Source: DASXUC01 sp036004445
GTDB taxonomy: Bacteria > Sysuimicrobiota > Sysuimicrobiia > Sysuimicrobiales > Kaftiobacteriaceae
Length of the DNA: 64,000 bases
Direction: 5' to 3'
NCBI GenBank assembly: GCA_036004445.1
Contig: DASYRL010000051.1
Location: forward strand, 17,934-81,933
The position numbers and the translations under genes are program-made. Shown here in pieces: positions 25,657 to 34,028 of the stretch. Positions within the stretch are counted from its first letter, which is position 1. Every line of letters begins with the position of its first letter. The notes under the pieces are model-generated. The model had not been told where the DNA came from. It did no database searches and saw only the letters and a program-made list of their open reading frames with translations.

Positions 25657-26322
25657 TTAATCGAGCTGGTCGTCGAGGTACTGCACCAGTTCGCGGGCGA
25701 TGGCTTCCTTGCCGACGACGGTCTTGGCGATCGCGCCGTCAGGCCTGATGAAATAGCCGGTGTGCTTTCCGCCTTCGATCTCCCGCAGGTCGTTGGCGAT
25801 GACCAGGTCGCACTGGTTCTTGCGAAGGAACTCGAAGGCGATCGCCTGCAGTTCCCGCAGGTTCTTGTCGACCTCCAGCTTGAACCCCACGAGGAACGCC
25901 CGCGGCGCGAGTTCCTTGACCAGACCGATCGCCTTCGGCGTCGGGACCAGCCGGATGATCCACTCCTCGACGTTGGATCCGGTCTTCGCCGCCCGCACCT
26001 CGTCGGGCTGGAAGTCCAGCACGGCCATGGGGTGGATCACCGCGTCGTAGTCGCCGGGCAGTTCCTGCTGAAAGACTTTGATGAGGTCGTCCACGGTTTC
26101 CACCGCGATCAGGCGCAGGTGGTCGTGGCGGCTGCTGCGCACCACAGGCACTTCGCTGGGCCGGCCGTACACAAACGTGACGTGCGCACCGCGGCGGATC
26201 GCTTCTTCGGCGATCAGCGAGCCGAGCCGCCCGCTGGCCTTGTTCGTGATGAACCGCACGGCATCCAGCGGCGCCCGGGTCGGCCCCGACGTAATCAGCA
26301 ATCGCTTGCCATGCATCGCCAT
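25657..26322 (-). CDS. coaB: Stand-alone phosphopantothenate-cysteine ligase (CoaB-type)
   Basis: CoaB joins 4'-phosphopantothenate and cysteine in coenzyme A synthesis. The protein (221 aa) consists of just the DFP domain: LLITSGPTRAPLDAVRFITN at the N-terminus, KASGRLGSLIAEEAIRRGA, HPMAVLDFQP in the place of the AAVSDF segment, LVPTPKAIG and VGFKLEV. Most bacteria have a fused CoaBC; the decarboxylase half (CoaC) is absent here and must be elsewhere. It lies 3 nt after glyA in the same operon. Confidence 0.75.
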   Translation of the reverse strand: MAMHGKRLLITSGPTRAPLDAVRFITNKASGRLGSLIAEEAIRRGAHVTFVYGRPSEVPVVRSSRHDHLRLIAVETVDDLIKVFQQELPGDYDAVIHPMAVLDFQPDEVRAAKTGSNVEEWIIRLVPTPKAIGLVKELAPRAFLVGFKLEVDKNLRELQAIAFEFLRKNQCDLVIANDLREIEGGKHTGYFIRPDGAIAKTVVGKEAIARELVQYLDDQLD

Positions 26323-26325
26323 ACC

Positions 26326-27690
26326 TTAGCCCGTTTCCGCGTTTCCGCGTTTCCGCGTTTCCGCATCAATGCCGGGCACCGGATATTGGAGACAGAACTC
26401 TTTCACGTCATCCCGCATCTTCGCCAGCACCGTATTCTCGGTGATGGCCGAGCGGAACTTCTTCAGCGCGGCGGTGCGCTGCGCGCGATCGTCTGGGAGT
26501 TGGAAATCGCGGATCTGGGTTTCGACGTCGGCGATCCAGCCGGCGAGGCGGTCCATCTCCGCCTCTTTCATGCCCCGTGTCGTCGCCGCCGGTGATCCGA
26601 GGCGCACGCCGGAGGGATAGAACGCGGACACCGGCTCGCCGGGGATCGTGTTCTTGTTCACGGTAATCCCGACGCGGTCGAGCGCGTCCTGGAGGAACAC
26701 TCCACGCCCCGGGCCGCCCGGCGTCAGATCGAGCAAGACCATGTGATTGTCGGTCCCACCGGTGACCAGCTTCATCCCGCGCGCCGTCAGGCCCTCGGCC
26801 AGCGCCTTCGCGTTGGCCACGACCTGGCGGCCGTACTCCTTGAACGACGGCTGCATGGCTTCGCCCAGCGCCACGGCGATCGCCGACGTGGTATGGTCGT
26901 GCGGCCCACCCTGCAGCCCGGGAAAGATCGCGCGGTCGATCTTCTCCGCGAGCTCCGGATCTTTGTCCAACCCCTTCTGCGTAACGAGGATCATGGCGCC
27001 GCGCGGCCCGCGCAGCGTCTTGTGTGTGGTCGTCGTTACGATATGCGCGTAGGGCACCGGACTCGTGTGCACGCCCGCCACGACGAGCCCGGCCACATGC
27101 GCGATGTCGGCGGCAAAGAACGCCCCGACGTCGTCGGCGACCTCCGCCAGCCGCTGGAACGGAAGCTCGCGCACGTAGGCGGTGGCACCGCACCAGATCA
27201 GCTTCGGCTTGTGCTCGCGGGCCAGCGCCCGCACCTCGTCGAGGTCGATGTAGCCGTCGGCCGTCACGTGGTACGGCGCGCTGCGATAGTAGATCCCGGT
27301 CGCGCTGACCTTCCAGCCGTGGGTCAGATGCCCCCCGTCGGGGAGGTTCTGGCCCATGATCGGGTCCCCAGGGTTGCACGTCGCGAGGTACACCGCCAGG
27401 TTGGCCGGACTGCCCGAGTATGGCTGGACGTTGGCATGGGGGACGCCGAAGAGCGCCATCGCGCGGCGCTGCGCGAGCCGCTCCACGTCATCGACAAACT
27501 CGTTGCCGCCGTAGTAGCGGCGGCCGGGGTAGCCCTCGGAATACTTGTTGGTGAAGATGGTGCCCATCGCGTCGAGCACCGCGCGGGAGACGTAGTTCTC
27601 AGACGGGATGAGTTCCACGCCTTCGCGTTGGCGGCGGCGTTCCTGCTGGAGGATGGTGAAGACTTCGGGGTCGCGCTCCTCGAGCCCCAT
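26326..27690 (-). CDS. glyA: Serine hydroxymethyltransferase
   Basis: GlyA interconverts serine and glycine with tetrahydrofolate as one-carbon carrier, using PLP. The whole family pattern is visible: ELIPSENYVS, NKYSEGYPGRRYYGG, VQPYSGSPANLAVY, FFAADIAHVAGLV, the PLP lysine in TTTTHKTLRGPRG, and FPGLQGGPHDH. Length is 454 aa, slightly longer than usual because the C-terminal dozen residues come from an 8-nt tandem repeat. It follows the MOSC gene by 9 nt and precedes coaB. Confidence 0.95.
   Translation of the reverse strand: MGLEERDPEVFTILQQERRRQREGVELIPSENYVSRAVLDAMGTIFTNKYSEGYPGRRYYGGNEFVDDVERLAQRRAMALFGVPHANVQPYSGSPANLAVYLATCNPGDPIMGQNLPDGGHLTHGWKVSATGIYYRSAPYHVTADGYIDLDEVRALAREHKPKLIWCGATAYVRELPFQRLAEVADDVGAFFAADIAHVAGLVVAGVHTSPVPYAHIVTTTTHKTLRGPRGAMILVTQKGLDKDPELAEKIDRAIFPGLQGGPHDHTTSAIAVALGEAMQPSFKEYGRQVVANAKALAEGLTARGMKLVTGGTDNHMVLLDLTPGGPGRGVFLQDALDRVGITVNKNTIPGEPVSAFYPSGVRLGSPAATTRGMKEAEMDRLAGWIADVETQIRDFQLPDDRAQRTAALKKFRSAITENTVLAKMRDDVKEFCLQYPVPGIDAETRKRGNAETG
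26333..26364. repeat. Four tandem copies of an octamer in the 3' end of glyA
   Basis: GTTTCCGC is repeated four times without interruption (26333-26340, 26341-26348, 26349-26356, 26357-26364). It lies inside the last codons of glyA and encodes a basic tail (ETRKRGNAETG). Because the unit is not a multiple of three, a change in copy number would alter the GlyA C-terminus and the distance to coaB. Confidence 0.9.
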
Positions 27691-27699
27691 GCGGTCGCG

Positions 27700-28179
27700 C
27701 TAGTCCGCGGATGCCGCCATACTCACCGCGGCGACGGCATCGCCGACTCGGATCGTGCCGTCGCCGTCCACCGCCACGACGCGGGCGAGCTGGCCCCGGC
27801 GGCCGACCAGCGCCTGCTGGAAGGCAACGCGGTCGTCCTTGCCCAGCACCTCGCCGATGTGGGTGCAGGGTTCGCAAGGGCCGCTGACCTCGAACGTTAC
27901 CGCCCCAATGCGGATCCGCGTGCCGGCGGCCAATTGTTCGAGGGGCGGGAACTCCACGGTGATCTGCTCGCGAAGCTCGCCCGGCCGCAGGCCGAGGTGG
28001 CGGATGGTGGCCGCATCGAGAATGAGGACCTGGCGGTGGTCGCCGGACCGCTTCTTGCCGTGGACGTCTCCCTCCAGCCCGCGTCCGAGGAGCGCCTTCG
28101 CCTCGTCGACCGGCTGCGGCGTGGTCCGCTGCGCGCGGAGGAGATGAATGCTGAGGACGTGTCCGGTGGCGTCGGTCAT
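27700..28179 (-). CDS. MOSC-domain protein
   Basis: MOSC domains carry molybdenum cofactor or sulfur to target molecules. Recognisable parts are GLEGDVHGKKRSGDHRQVLI (about 34-53), the ELREQITVEF strand and the cysteine motif GPCEPCTHIGEVLG near 99-112, the potential sulfur or Moco ligand. Length is 159 aa, a single-domain form. Its ATG overlaps the holin-like gene stop by 4 nt, and glyA follows 9 nt later. The link between MOSC, lysis-type genes and glyA is positional only. Confidence 0.8.
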   Translation of the reverse strand: MTDATGHVLSIHLLRAQRTTPQPVDEAKALLGRGLEGDVHGKKRSGDHRQVLILDAATIRHLGLRPGELREQITVEFPPLEQLAAGTRIRIGAVTFEVSGPCEPCTHIGEVLGKDDRVAFQQALVGRRGQLARVVAVDGDGTIRVGDAVAAVSMAASAD

Positions 28180-28730
28180 CGGTCGTGTGGCCGGTCCAAT
28201 TCGAAGTCCGGCGTGTCTATTGTTCCCAGCTCACCATCGAGTTCCTCCACCTGGGGCGCGGACCATTCCCAGCGCGGTGGCGCGGGCGCCTGCCGTGTCT
28301 CGGAGGGTCGGGGATCCGCGGCGCCGCTGCCGACCGGGATGACGCCGCCGAATCGCATCGCCAGCACCTTGTTGACGTCGCGACCGAAGAACCACCATAG
28401 CACCGGCGCCAGCACGATCCACCCGGACGGCCCCGCTTCACCGAACGTCTTGACCAGGGCAAGAATACGGTCGGGGACCACCAGCATCCCCAACACGATG
28501 AGGGTGGAGATCGCCGGCCGGACGAGCGCGATCGTGGAGTTGGCCCAGATGTAGACTTTCGACGCATCCGGCGTCGTGGCTTTAACGAAGTCGACCCACA
28601 CTTCCGCGTGCGTCTGCTCTAAATCGGTGAGCTGCCTGCGGAACTGCACCTCCTGCTCGGGATCGGACAGCAGACCGACGCTGCGGAGCAGCTTGATCAG
28701 CGCCTCGAGCAGTGCCCCGGAGAGTCTCAT
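28176..28730 (-). CDS. GTA/phage holin-like membrane protein (3-TM type)
   Basis: The 184-aa protein resembles holins of the GTA_holin_3TM group: a charged N-terminal helix (DPEQEVQFRRQLTDLEQT), then hydrophobic stretches around residues 62-86 (ALVRPAISTLIVLGMLVVP) and 100-115 (GPSGWIVLAPVLWWFFG) and a hydrophilic, Pro-rich C-terminal tail. GGAGGTG precedes ATG 28730. Its start overlaps the GH73 endolysin stop by 4 nt, the classic lysis-module arrangement. The tail of ~55 residues is longer than I would expect. No capsid or tail genes are in the window. Confidence 0.6.
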   Translation of the reverse strand: MRLSGALLEALIKLLRSVGLLSDPEQEVQFRRQLTDLEQTHAEVWVDFVKATTPDASKVYIWANSTIALVRPAISTLIVLGMLVVPDRILALVKTFGEAGPSGWIVLAPVLWWFFGRDVNKVLAMRFGGVIPVGSGAADPRPSETRQAPAPPRWEWSAPQVEELDGELGTIDTPDFELDRPHDR

Positions 28731-29464
28731 CGCTTCACCTCCTCGCCCAGCATCACGATCTTTGTGGCGTGATCGTAGACCACCGGCAGCTCCAGCGTGG
28801 CGGCGAGGCGCCGCACGTGGACGAACACGCGGCTGTTGACGACAAGCACGGCATCCGGCGGCATCAGGCGTCCGCGGACCCGCAGCTCGATCGGCCGGGT
28901 CGTCCGCGGTAAGAGATCGGCCGCATGGCGTTCCATGACCGCCAGCAGGCGCCGTCCATACGCCGGCGACGTCGCGTACCCCGCCTGTGCGATCATGAGC
29001 GCGAACCGGCGTGGGTCTCCGGTCAAGGCAAAGGCGTCGAGGGCCGGCCGGTACCTCGGATTGCGGCGGAAGAACTGCGCGTAGTCGCGGACGTTATCTT
29101 CAACCACGGCGTAGGCGCGGAACAACGCAACAGGATTCGCGCCGGCGGCGCGCGCGGCGTCATAGGAGTCGAAGATCGTGTTGGTACCGTGGGCGTGGTA
29201 GGAGCGGTCGCCGTGGCGGTGCGCGCCCGGAAACGGCACGGCTTCGTAGGTACTGCCGTAGTAGACCTTCCCGGGCCAGCCCCGGCGCGCCTTCACACCG
29301 AAGTAGGCATTGCCGAGCCTGGCGAGGCCGGATCGGCCCCAGTCGCTTTCCAGGATCGCCTGGCCGATCAGGACGGCGCCGGGCACACCACCGGCTTCCG
29401 CCAGCGGAACGAACGCGCGGACGCGGTCGAGGAATGCCTGTTGGTCGGAAGCCAGCGCCGGCAT
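28727..29464 (-). CDS. GH73-type glucosaminidase/endolysin
   Basis: The protein (245 aa) has a glucosaminidase domain: FLDRVRAFVPLAEAGGVPGAVLIGQAILESDWG with the catalytic-type Glu, then GNAYFGVKARRGWPGK, and a distal YATSPAYGRRLLAVM. It cuts the glycan backbone of peptidoglycan. The C-terminal ~70 residues (RLMPPDAVLVVNSRVFVHVR) resemble a copper-amine-oxidase-N-like domain found in secreted Firmicutes proteins. No signal peptide is visible, so export would depend on the coupled holin-like protein, as in phages and gene-transfer agents. A GGAGGGG ribosome site precedes ATG 29464. Confidence 0.75.
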   Translation of the reverse strand: MPALASDQQAFLDRVRAFVPLAEAGGVPGAVLIGQAILESDWGRSGLARLGNAYFGVKARRGWPGKVYYGSTYEAVPFPGAHRHGDRSYHAHGTNTIFDSYDAARAAGANPVALFRAYAVVEDNVRDYAQFFRRNPRYRPALDAFALTGDPRRFALMIAQAGYATSPAYGRRLLAVMERHAADLLPRTTRPIELRVRGRLMPPDAVLVVNSRVFVHVRRLAATLELPVVYDHATKIVMLGEEVKR

Positions 29465-29566
29465 CGCGCCCCTCCAAGGGCTCCGTATTCTTCTCAGGTT
29501 GACCCAGACCGGCTGCCTTAGTGAAGTCGCCTGATGGAACTAGCCGGTATTGGGGTCGCTCAAACA

Positions 29567-29648
29567 AGGGAACGGGGGAACACGGGAACGGGGGAACGCG
29601 CCAGATCCCGAAACCGGGGCGCCGCGATCCCGCGTTCCCGCGCTCCCG
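29567..29648. repeat. Inverted-arm element of 8-nt tandem repeats (element A)
   Basis: The left arm is four 8-nt units of the form nGGGAACn (29567-29598); the right arm is three units of the form CGnTCCCG (29625-29648), roughly complementary. It ends one base before the PP-loop gene stop codon. A hairpin could form in mRNA from either strand. It is analogous in design to the 9-nt elements at 40978, 49786 and 53631. Confidence 0.7.
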
Positions 29649-30602
29649 TCAGTTGGGTCTGAAGTCGACGACGTGGAATGAGTGCAGGCGCGAGTTCGTG
29701 CTGGGGAGCCACTCCACGGCGATCGGGTGGGCGAAGTCCGGCTGCAACCGGCCGTGCTGCAGCCAGTAGCGGGCGTGCGGGTCGTTGGCAACGGCCGGCC
29801 CGGCCTTTACGACGAGGGTCAGGGGGCCGCGCACGACGTGGACGTCGTCAATCTCCGGCAGCTCCAGCAGCGCCTCGCCGATGCGGGCGGCGAGGTCGCC
29901 CGGCGGCGAGGGGCGGAGGTTGACCAGCGCGACGTTGCGGCCCAGCGGACCCACGATCTTGGCGTTGGCGAGTTCCGCGGGAAATCCGACATCTCGCACC
30001 AGTGCGAGCACGACCTCGTTCGCCTCGGCTACCGCGCGGCCGTGGTAGTCAGGCACCACCAGCGGCTTGAGGAGGTGCTTGAGCTTGCAGCCTTCGCGGC
30101 CGGAGTGTTCGCCGATCTTCGGAATCCGCAGGCCGAGATGGTCGGCGACCGCGCGGATCTGCGGCTTGTCGAGATCTAGCAGCGGCGCGTAGTACCCGTT
30201 GCAGACCTTCAGCCCCAATTGCCCCCAGGTGTCGCTGCGGTTGGCACCGGTCAGCACCAGGCGGCCGCGCGCGACCTTCTTCACCATGCCGAGCTTGATC
30301 TCGCGGGTGCACCGGTTGCAGGCGGGGCCGTTGGCCTGCACGCGGTGCTGGGCGAACTGCCCGAGCAGGCACTTCTGCTGCAGGCCCAGCTGTTCGGCCA
30401 TCTCCAGCACGATCTCGTTGCCGCGCCGATAGGCGTACTGACCCATGTTTACGGTCACCAACAAGACGCGCTCGGGGCCCAGCGCCTGCTTCACCAGTGC
30501 GGCGACGACCGTGCTGTCCAGGCCGCCGCTGAACGCCACGACAACGGGGCGCTGCTCCGTGACCGTTTGGATGTCTCCGAGGAGGGACCGGATCATTGGC
30601 AT
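29649..30602 (-). CDS. PP-loop ATPase with three conserved cysteines (tRNA/sulfur-transfer type)
   Basis: The ATP-pyrophosphatase loop is VVAFSGGLDSTVVAALV (20-36). Cysteines C95 and C98 (ACNRCTRE) and C172 (REGCKLKH) form the three-ligand set used by [4Fe-4S]-dependent thiolation enzymes such as TtcA/TtuA and some LarE proteins. The C-terminal third carries a small alpha/beta domain (RIGEALLELPEIDDVHVVRG). Likely role: adenylation and sulfur insertion into a tRNA or cofactor; target not determinable. Length 317 aa. Its 3' end is flush with repeat element A. Confidence 0.65.
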   Translation of the reverse strand: MPMIRSLLGDIQTVTEQRPVVVAFSGGLDSTVVAALVKQALGPERVLLVTVNMGQYAYRRGNEIVLEMAEQLGLQQKCLLGQFAQHRVQANGPACNRCTREIKLGMVKKVARGRLVLTGANRSDTWGQLGLKVCNGYYAPLLDLDKPQIRAVADHLGLRIPKIGEHSGREGCKLKHLLKPLVVPDYHGRAVAEANEVVLALVRDVGFPAELANAKIVGPLGRNVALVNLRPSPPGDLAARIGEALLELPEIDDVHVVRGPLTLVVKAGPAVANDPHARYWLQHGRLQPDFAHPIAVEWLPSTNSRLHSFHVVDFRPN

Positions 30603-30691
30603 CTACCTGTGTGTCTGATAGTCTCAAAAGTCGCGGCATGCGACAAGGACCCCGGTAGGAACCCGCCCAACCGTGACAGAAGTTCGAGGCA

Positions 30692-31633
30692 ATGCCACCG
30701 CCCCGCATCGTCGGATCGCTATGCCTGTCCCTCATCGTGCTCTGCACCGGCGTCGCCCCGACCATCGCGGCTCAACAGTGGATACCTCAGCCCGGAATCG
30801 TACGCGCGAATCTGACGTCGACGTCCACGATCCGCATCGGCAGCCGGCTCCGAACGTATTCTGTGGATCGCGGCGTCATTGTCTTTGCCGAAAGCGACAA
30901 CGGGCGCGATCTCTCACAGACGACCGAAACCAACATTCGGGCGTCCGGGCAGCAAGGCGACTCTCAAGCGTCGATCGCCCACCCCGCCGTGGTCCAGCGC
31001 AGTGACGGCAGATTCGTGATGGTCTACACGGCCACCACGCAGGCCCAGCCGCCGCTTCTCCCGCGTCGCATGTTCGTTCGAATTTCCGACAACGGCACGA
31101 CGTTCGGTCCGCCCGCGCCGCTGCCCGTGACGACGCTGGACATCAACCCGCGCGGCCTCACGGTCCAGTTCACCCCGGATGTCGTCCGGATGCCCGATGG
31201 GTCGCTGCGCCTATACTACACGGCCGGCGGGTCGGACATCGGCAGCATGCGCAGCACCGATGGAGGCGAGACATGGGTGCCCGACGCAGGATACCGGCTG
31301 GGACAGCTGCCTGGGCCCGGACAGTCCCGCACCGCCGCGTACGTTGCCCCGGACGCGGTCGTGCAGTCCGATGGCAGCGTTGGGCTGTATCTGGCTTACG
31401 GTGAATTCGAGTCCCGGTGCGGTGGATTAGGCTGTCTGGCGATTCGTCTCGCGGTGTCCACCGATGGCATCGTGTTCACTCTGGAGTCCGGGATGCTCAT
31501 CGCGCCCACCGGTGGCGGCCATGCAGTGATCGACCCCGACGTCTTCCAGGCTGCCGACGGGCGCTGGTACATGCTGTATGGCGAGGAAGGGTCTGGAGCG
31601 ATTAACCTGCGGCTGGCCACCCGCACCGAATAG
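30692..31633 (+). CDS. Secreted sialidase-like beta-propeller protein
   Basis: An N-terminal signal peptide (IVGSLCLSLIVLCTGVAPTIAAQ) is followed by a beta-propeller with BNR/Asp-box-type repeats: RISDNGTTFGPP, MRSTDGGETWVPD and VSTDGIVFT. Long strand pairs such as FVMVYTATT, LRLYYTAGG and WYMLYGEEG look like GH43/exo-sialidase blades. Catalytic residues are not evident, so it may be a glycan-binding or inactive member. Length 313 aa. The SRPBCC gene follows after 10 nt. Confidence 0.65.
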   Translation: MPPPRIVGSLCLSLIVLCTGVAPTIAAQQWIPQPGIVRANLTSTSTIRIGSRLRTYSVDRGVIVFAESDNGRDLSQTTETNIRASGQQGDSQASIAHPAVVQRSDGRFVMVYTATTQAQPPLLPRRMFVRISDNGTTFGPPAPLPVTTLDINPRGLTVQFTPDVVRMPDGSLRLYYTAGGSDIGSMRSTDGGETWVPDAGYRLGQLPGPGQSRTAAYVAPDAVVQSDGSVGLYLAYGEFESRCGGLGCLAIRLAVSTDGIVFTLESGMLIAPTGGGHAVIDPDVFQAADGRWYMLYGEEGSGAINLRLATRTE

Positions 31634-31643
31634 GAGGAGGCTC

Positions 31644-32030
31644 ATGCCCAAAACGATCCGGCAGTCGGTCACGGTCGGCGCCAGCCCGGCGCAGGTCTAC
31701 GGAATCCTGATGGACTCCAAGAAACACGCGCGGCTGACCGGCGGCGCGGCCTCGATCAGCCGGAAGGTCGGCGGCCGGTTCACCGCCTTTGACGGATACG
31801 CTGAAGGGGTGAACCTCGAACTGCAGCCCGGGAAGAAAATCGTGCAGTCCTGGCGGGCGAACGACTGGCCCGCCAACCACTACTCGAAGGCCACCTTCGC
31901 GCTGAGAAAAGTGAAGGGCGGTTGCCGGCTCACGTTCACGCAGACCGGCGTGCCCAACAGCCAGTATGGGTCGATCAAGCGGGGATGGATCGACTATTAC
32001 TGGACGCCGCTGCGGGAGCGGTTCAGCTGA
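31644..32030 (+). CDS. SRPBCC/AHSA1-domain protein
   Basis: This is a 128-aa START-like fold protein: TIRQSVTVGASPAQVYGILM at the N-terminus, GGRFTAFDGYAEGVNLELQP in the middle and RLTFTQTGVP toward the end. ATG 31644 has GGAGGAGG eight bases upstream, which decides the start. Such proteins bind hydrophobic ligands or assist Hsp90-like chaperones; a specific role is not evident. Its last 8 nt overlap the end of the convergent nitroreductase gene. Confidence 0.8.
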   Translation: MPKTIRQSVTVGASPAQVYGILMDSKKHARLTGGAASISRKVGGRFTAFDGYAEGVNLELQPGKKIVQSWRANDWPANHYSKATFALRKVKGGCRLTFTQTGVPNSQYGSIKRGWIDYYWTPLRERFS

Positions 32031-32601
32031 GCCACACCGTCTTCTCCGCCGCCGGCGTCCGGCGCTTCTGTGGAACGGTCTCGGGATAGCCGAGGTAGAC
32101 GAACCCGATCACCCGGCGATCGTCGCCAACGTTGAGGAATTCACGCAGCGGTGGATAGTCGCGCAGCCCCCCCGTGCGGAAGTAGCTGCCAACCCCTTCG
32201 CTCCACAGCGCAAGCATGAAGGCATAGGCTGCGCCGTACGTCGCCCAGAAGTCTTCTTCGCGCTGCTCGAGATTCTCATGGATCGCCGCGGTGACGACGA
32301 CAATGGCCGGCGCGGCCACCACCGCCTGGTAGACGTTCTCGAAGACTTTCTGCCGCTCCGGCGCCTCGGGATCGGGCATCGTCGACCTGGTGAACTCCCT
32401 GCGGATCTCCGCAAACCGGCGTTTGCTCTCGCCCTCAAGGACGAAGAACTGCCACGGCTCCGTCAGGCGGTGATTGGGACTCCAGACCGCGGCCTCCAGC
32501 GCCCGGGCGATGAGCTCGTGCGGGACGGGATCGGGCCGGAATCGTGGAACACTGCGGCGCGACATGAGCGTCTCGATGACGGTGGCAGGCTGGGCGTCCA
32601 T
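32023..32601 (-). CDS. Nitroreductase-family flavoprotein
   Basis: FMN-dependent NAD(P)H oxidoreductase pattern: MSRRSVPRFRPDPVP with the FMN-phosphate-binding RRS, AAVWSPNHRLTEPWQFFVLE, and DRRVIGFVYLGYPE at the C-terminal end. Length 192 aa. It is convergent with the SRPBCC gene, overlapping by 8 nt at the stop codons. Substrate unknown; YdjA-type small nitroreductases are the closest in architecture. Confidence 0.85.
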   Translation of the reverse strand: MDAQPATVIETLMSRRSVPRFRPDPVPHELIARALEAAVWSPNHRLTEPWQFFVLEGESKRRFAEIRREFTRSTMPDPEAPERQKVFENVYQAVVAAPAIVVVTAAIHENLEQREEDFWATYGAAYAFMLALWSEGVGSYFRTGGLRDYPPLREFLNVGDDRRVIGFVYLGYPETVPQKRRTPAAEKTVWLS

Positions 32602-32727
32602 ACGGCCTCCCTTCAGTTAGGTGCGCCGATCGGCTCGAGTGTCTTCAACGTATTGCACGCGACGGGGAATTCCTTCTCCGATACGACGAACTGTTACACA
32701 AGCTGGGCATACTGATTCGTGGGACTC

Positions 32728-33864
32728 ATGAGATCTCTCGCCCGCTTGCTCGTCATCGGCACAGCCTGCCTGTTGGGGCTCACCGGGGCCCTTCCCGCGA
32801 CCGCCCAGGCGCCGGCGGTCCAGCTCCAGCGAATCGCCCACGGCCTCATCCACCCTCTGCAGCTCACGCACGCCGGGGATGGATCGGGGCGGTTGTTCAT
32901 CGTCGAGCAGCGCGGAGTCATCCGCGTCATGCAAGACGAGACGATCCTGCCGACCCCCTTTCTGGACATCCGCGACCGCGTCACCGAGCGCTCGGAAATG
33001 GGACTCCTCAGTATCGCGTTCCATCCGCTCTACACGTCTAACGGGTTATTCTACGTGAACTATACGACCGAGCTCGGCGGCCCCCGCCGGTCGGTTATCG
33101 CCGAGTACCGCGCGTGGCCGCCGTCGGGCAACGTCGTGGACCGAACCGAACGGATCGTACTCGAAATTCCTCAACCGTACACCAACCACAACGGCGGGCT
33201 GAACCTGTTCGGTCCCGACGGCATGCTCTACATCGGCCTGGGCGACGGCGGATCGGGCGGCGACCCGCAGAACAATGGACAGCGGTTGAACACACTGCTG
33301 GGCAAGATCCTGCGCATCAACGTCGACAGCGGCACGCCGTATGGGATTCCCCCCGACAACCCGTTTGTCGGGAAGCAGAACGTCCGCCCGGAGATCTGGG
33401 CATACGGATTTCGGAATCCATGGCGATTCTCGTTTGACCGCAAGACCCAGAAATTGTTCGTCGGCGACGTCGGACAGAACGCCTGGGAAGAAGTCGATAT
33501 CGTCGAACCGGGCCGCAACTACGGATGGCGGATCATGGAAGGCCGTCATTGCTACAACCCACCCAGCGGCTGCTCCACCTCAGGGTTGAGACTACCGACG
33601 GCTGAGTACGGCCACGACGTCGGGTGTTCGGTCACGGGCGGCTACGTCTACCGGGGCACGACAATGTCCGAGCTGCGTGGGAGATATCTCTTCGGTGACT
33701 ACTGTACCGGCCTGATCTGGATCCTTTCCGGGGGCGGTCCGTGGACGATGTCGCTACTGGTGGATACGACGGCGCAGGTCAGCTCTTTCGGGGAAGACCC
33801 CGCCGGGGAACTCTACGTCGTCGACTACGGCGGCCGGATCTACAAGATCGTCCCCTCGCCCTGA
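32728..33864 (+). CDS. PQQ-dependent sugar dehydrogenase (soluble GDH/YliI type), secreted
   Basis: A signal peptide (LARLLVIGTACLLGLTGALPATAQA) leads into a six-bladed propeller with hallmark blocks: RLFIVEQRGVIRVM, RSEMGLLSIAFHP, NHNGGLNLFGPDGMLYIGLGDGG, LGKILRINVD, RNPWRFSFD and CSVTGGYVYRG. These match YliI/aldose sugar dehydrogenases, which oxidise sugars with PQQ in the periplasm. I start at ATG 32728 (378 aa); an in-frame GTG is three codons earlier. It lies just before tRNA-Ser. PQQ biosynthesis genes are not in the window. Confidence 0.85.
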   Translation: MRSLARLLVIGTACLLGLTGALPATAQAPAVQLQRIAHGLIHPLQLTHAGDGSGRLFIVEQRGVIRVMQDETILPTPFLDIRDRVTERSEMGLLSIAFHPLYTSNGLFYVNYTTELGGPRRSVIAEYRAWPPSGNVVDRTERIVLEIPQPYTNHNGGLNLFGPDGMLYIGLGDGGSGGDPQNNGQRLNTLLGKILRINVDSGTPYGIPPDNPFVGKQNVRPEIWAYGFRNPWRFSFDRKTQKLFVGDVGQNAWEEVDIVEPGRNYGWRIMEGRHCYNPPSGCSTSGLRLPTAEYGHDVGCSVTGGYVYRGTTMSELRGRYLFGDYCTGLIWILSGGGPWTMSLLVDTTAQVSSFGEDPAGELYVVDYGGRIYKIVPSP

Positions 33865-33870
33865 TCCGCG

Positions 33871-33876
33871 TATAAT
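33871..33876 (+). promoter_or_regulatory. -10 box of tRNA-Ser promoter
   Basis: A consensus TATAAT ends 7 nt before the tRNA 5' end. The -35 region falls inside the end of the sugar dehydrogenase gene and is not consensus. Confidence 0.6.
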
Positions 33877-33883
33877 ACTCCCC

Positions 33884-33974
33884 GGAGGGGTGCAGGGAAC
33901 CTGGCTATCCGGGCGGTCTTGAAAACCGCTGGGCTGAAAGGCCCTTGTGGGTTCAAATCCCACCCCCTCCGCCA
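33884..33974 (+). tRNA. tRNA-Ser (anticodon TGA), CCA encoded
   Basis: Class II tRNA: acceptor GGAGGGG pairs with CCCCTCC, anticodon loop CTTGAAA (anticodon TGA), long variable arm GGGCTGAAAGGCCC, T-arm with TTCAAAT, discriminator G and CCA. It is 91 nt. Downstream sequence contains an inverted copy of its T-arm and a separate direct tail-like copy (see 34029-34219). Confidence 0.95.
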
Positions 33975-34028
33975 ACGCGTCGCATCGGTCCGAAGGACTG
34001 GTGCGGCGCGTTCGTTCTTTGGAAGATG

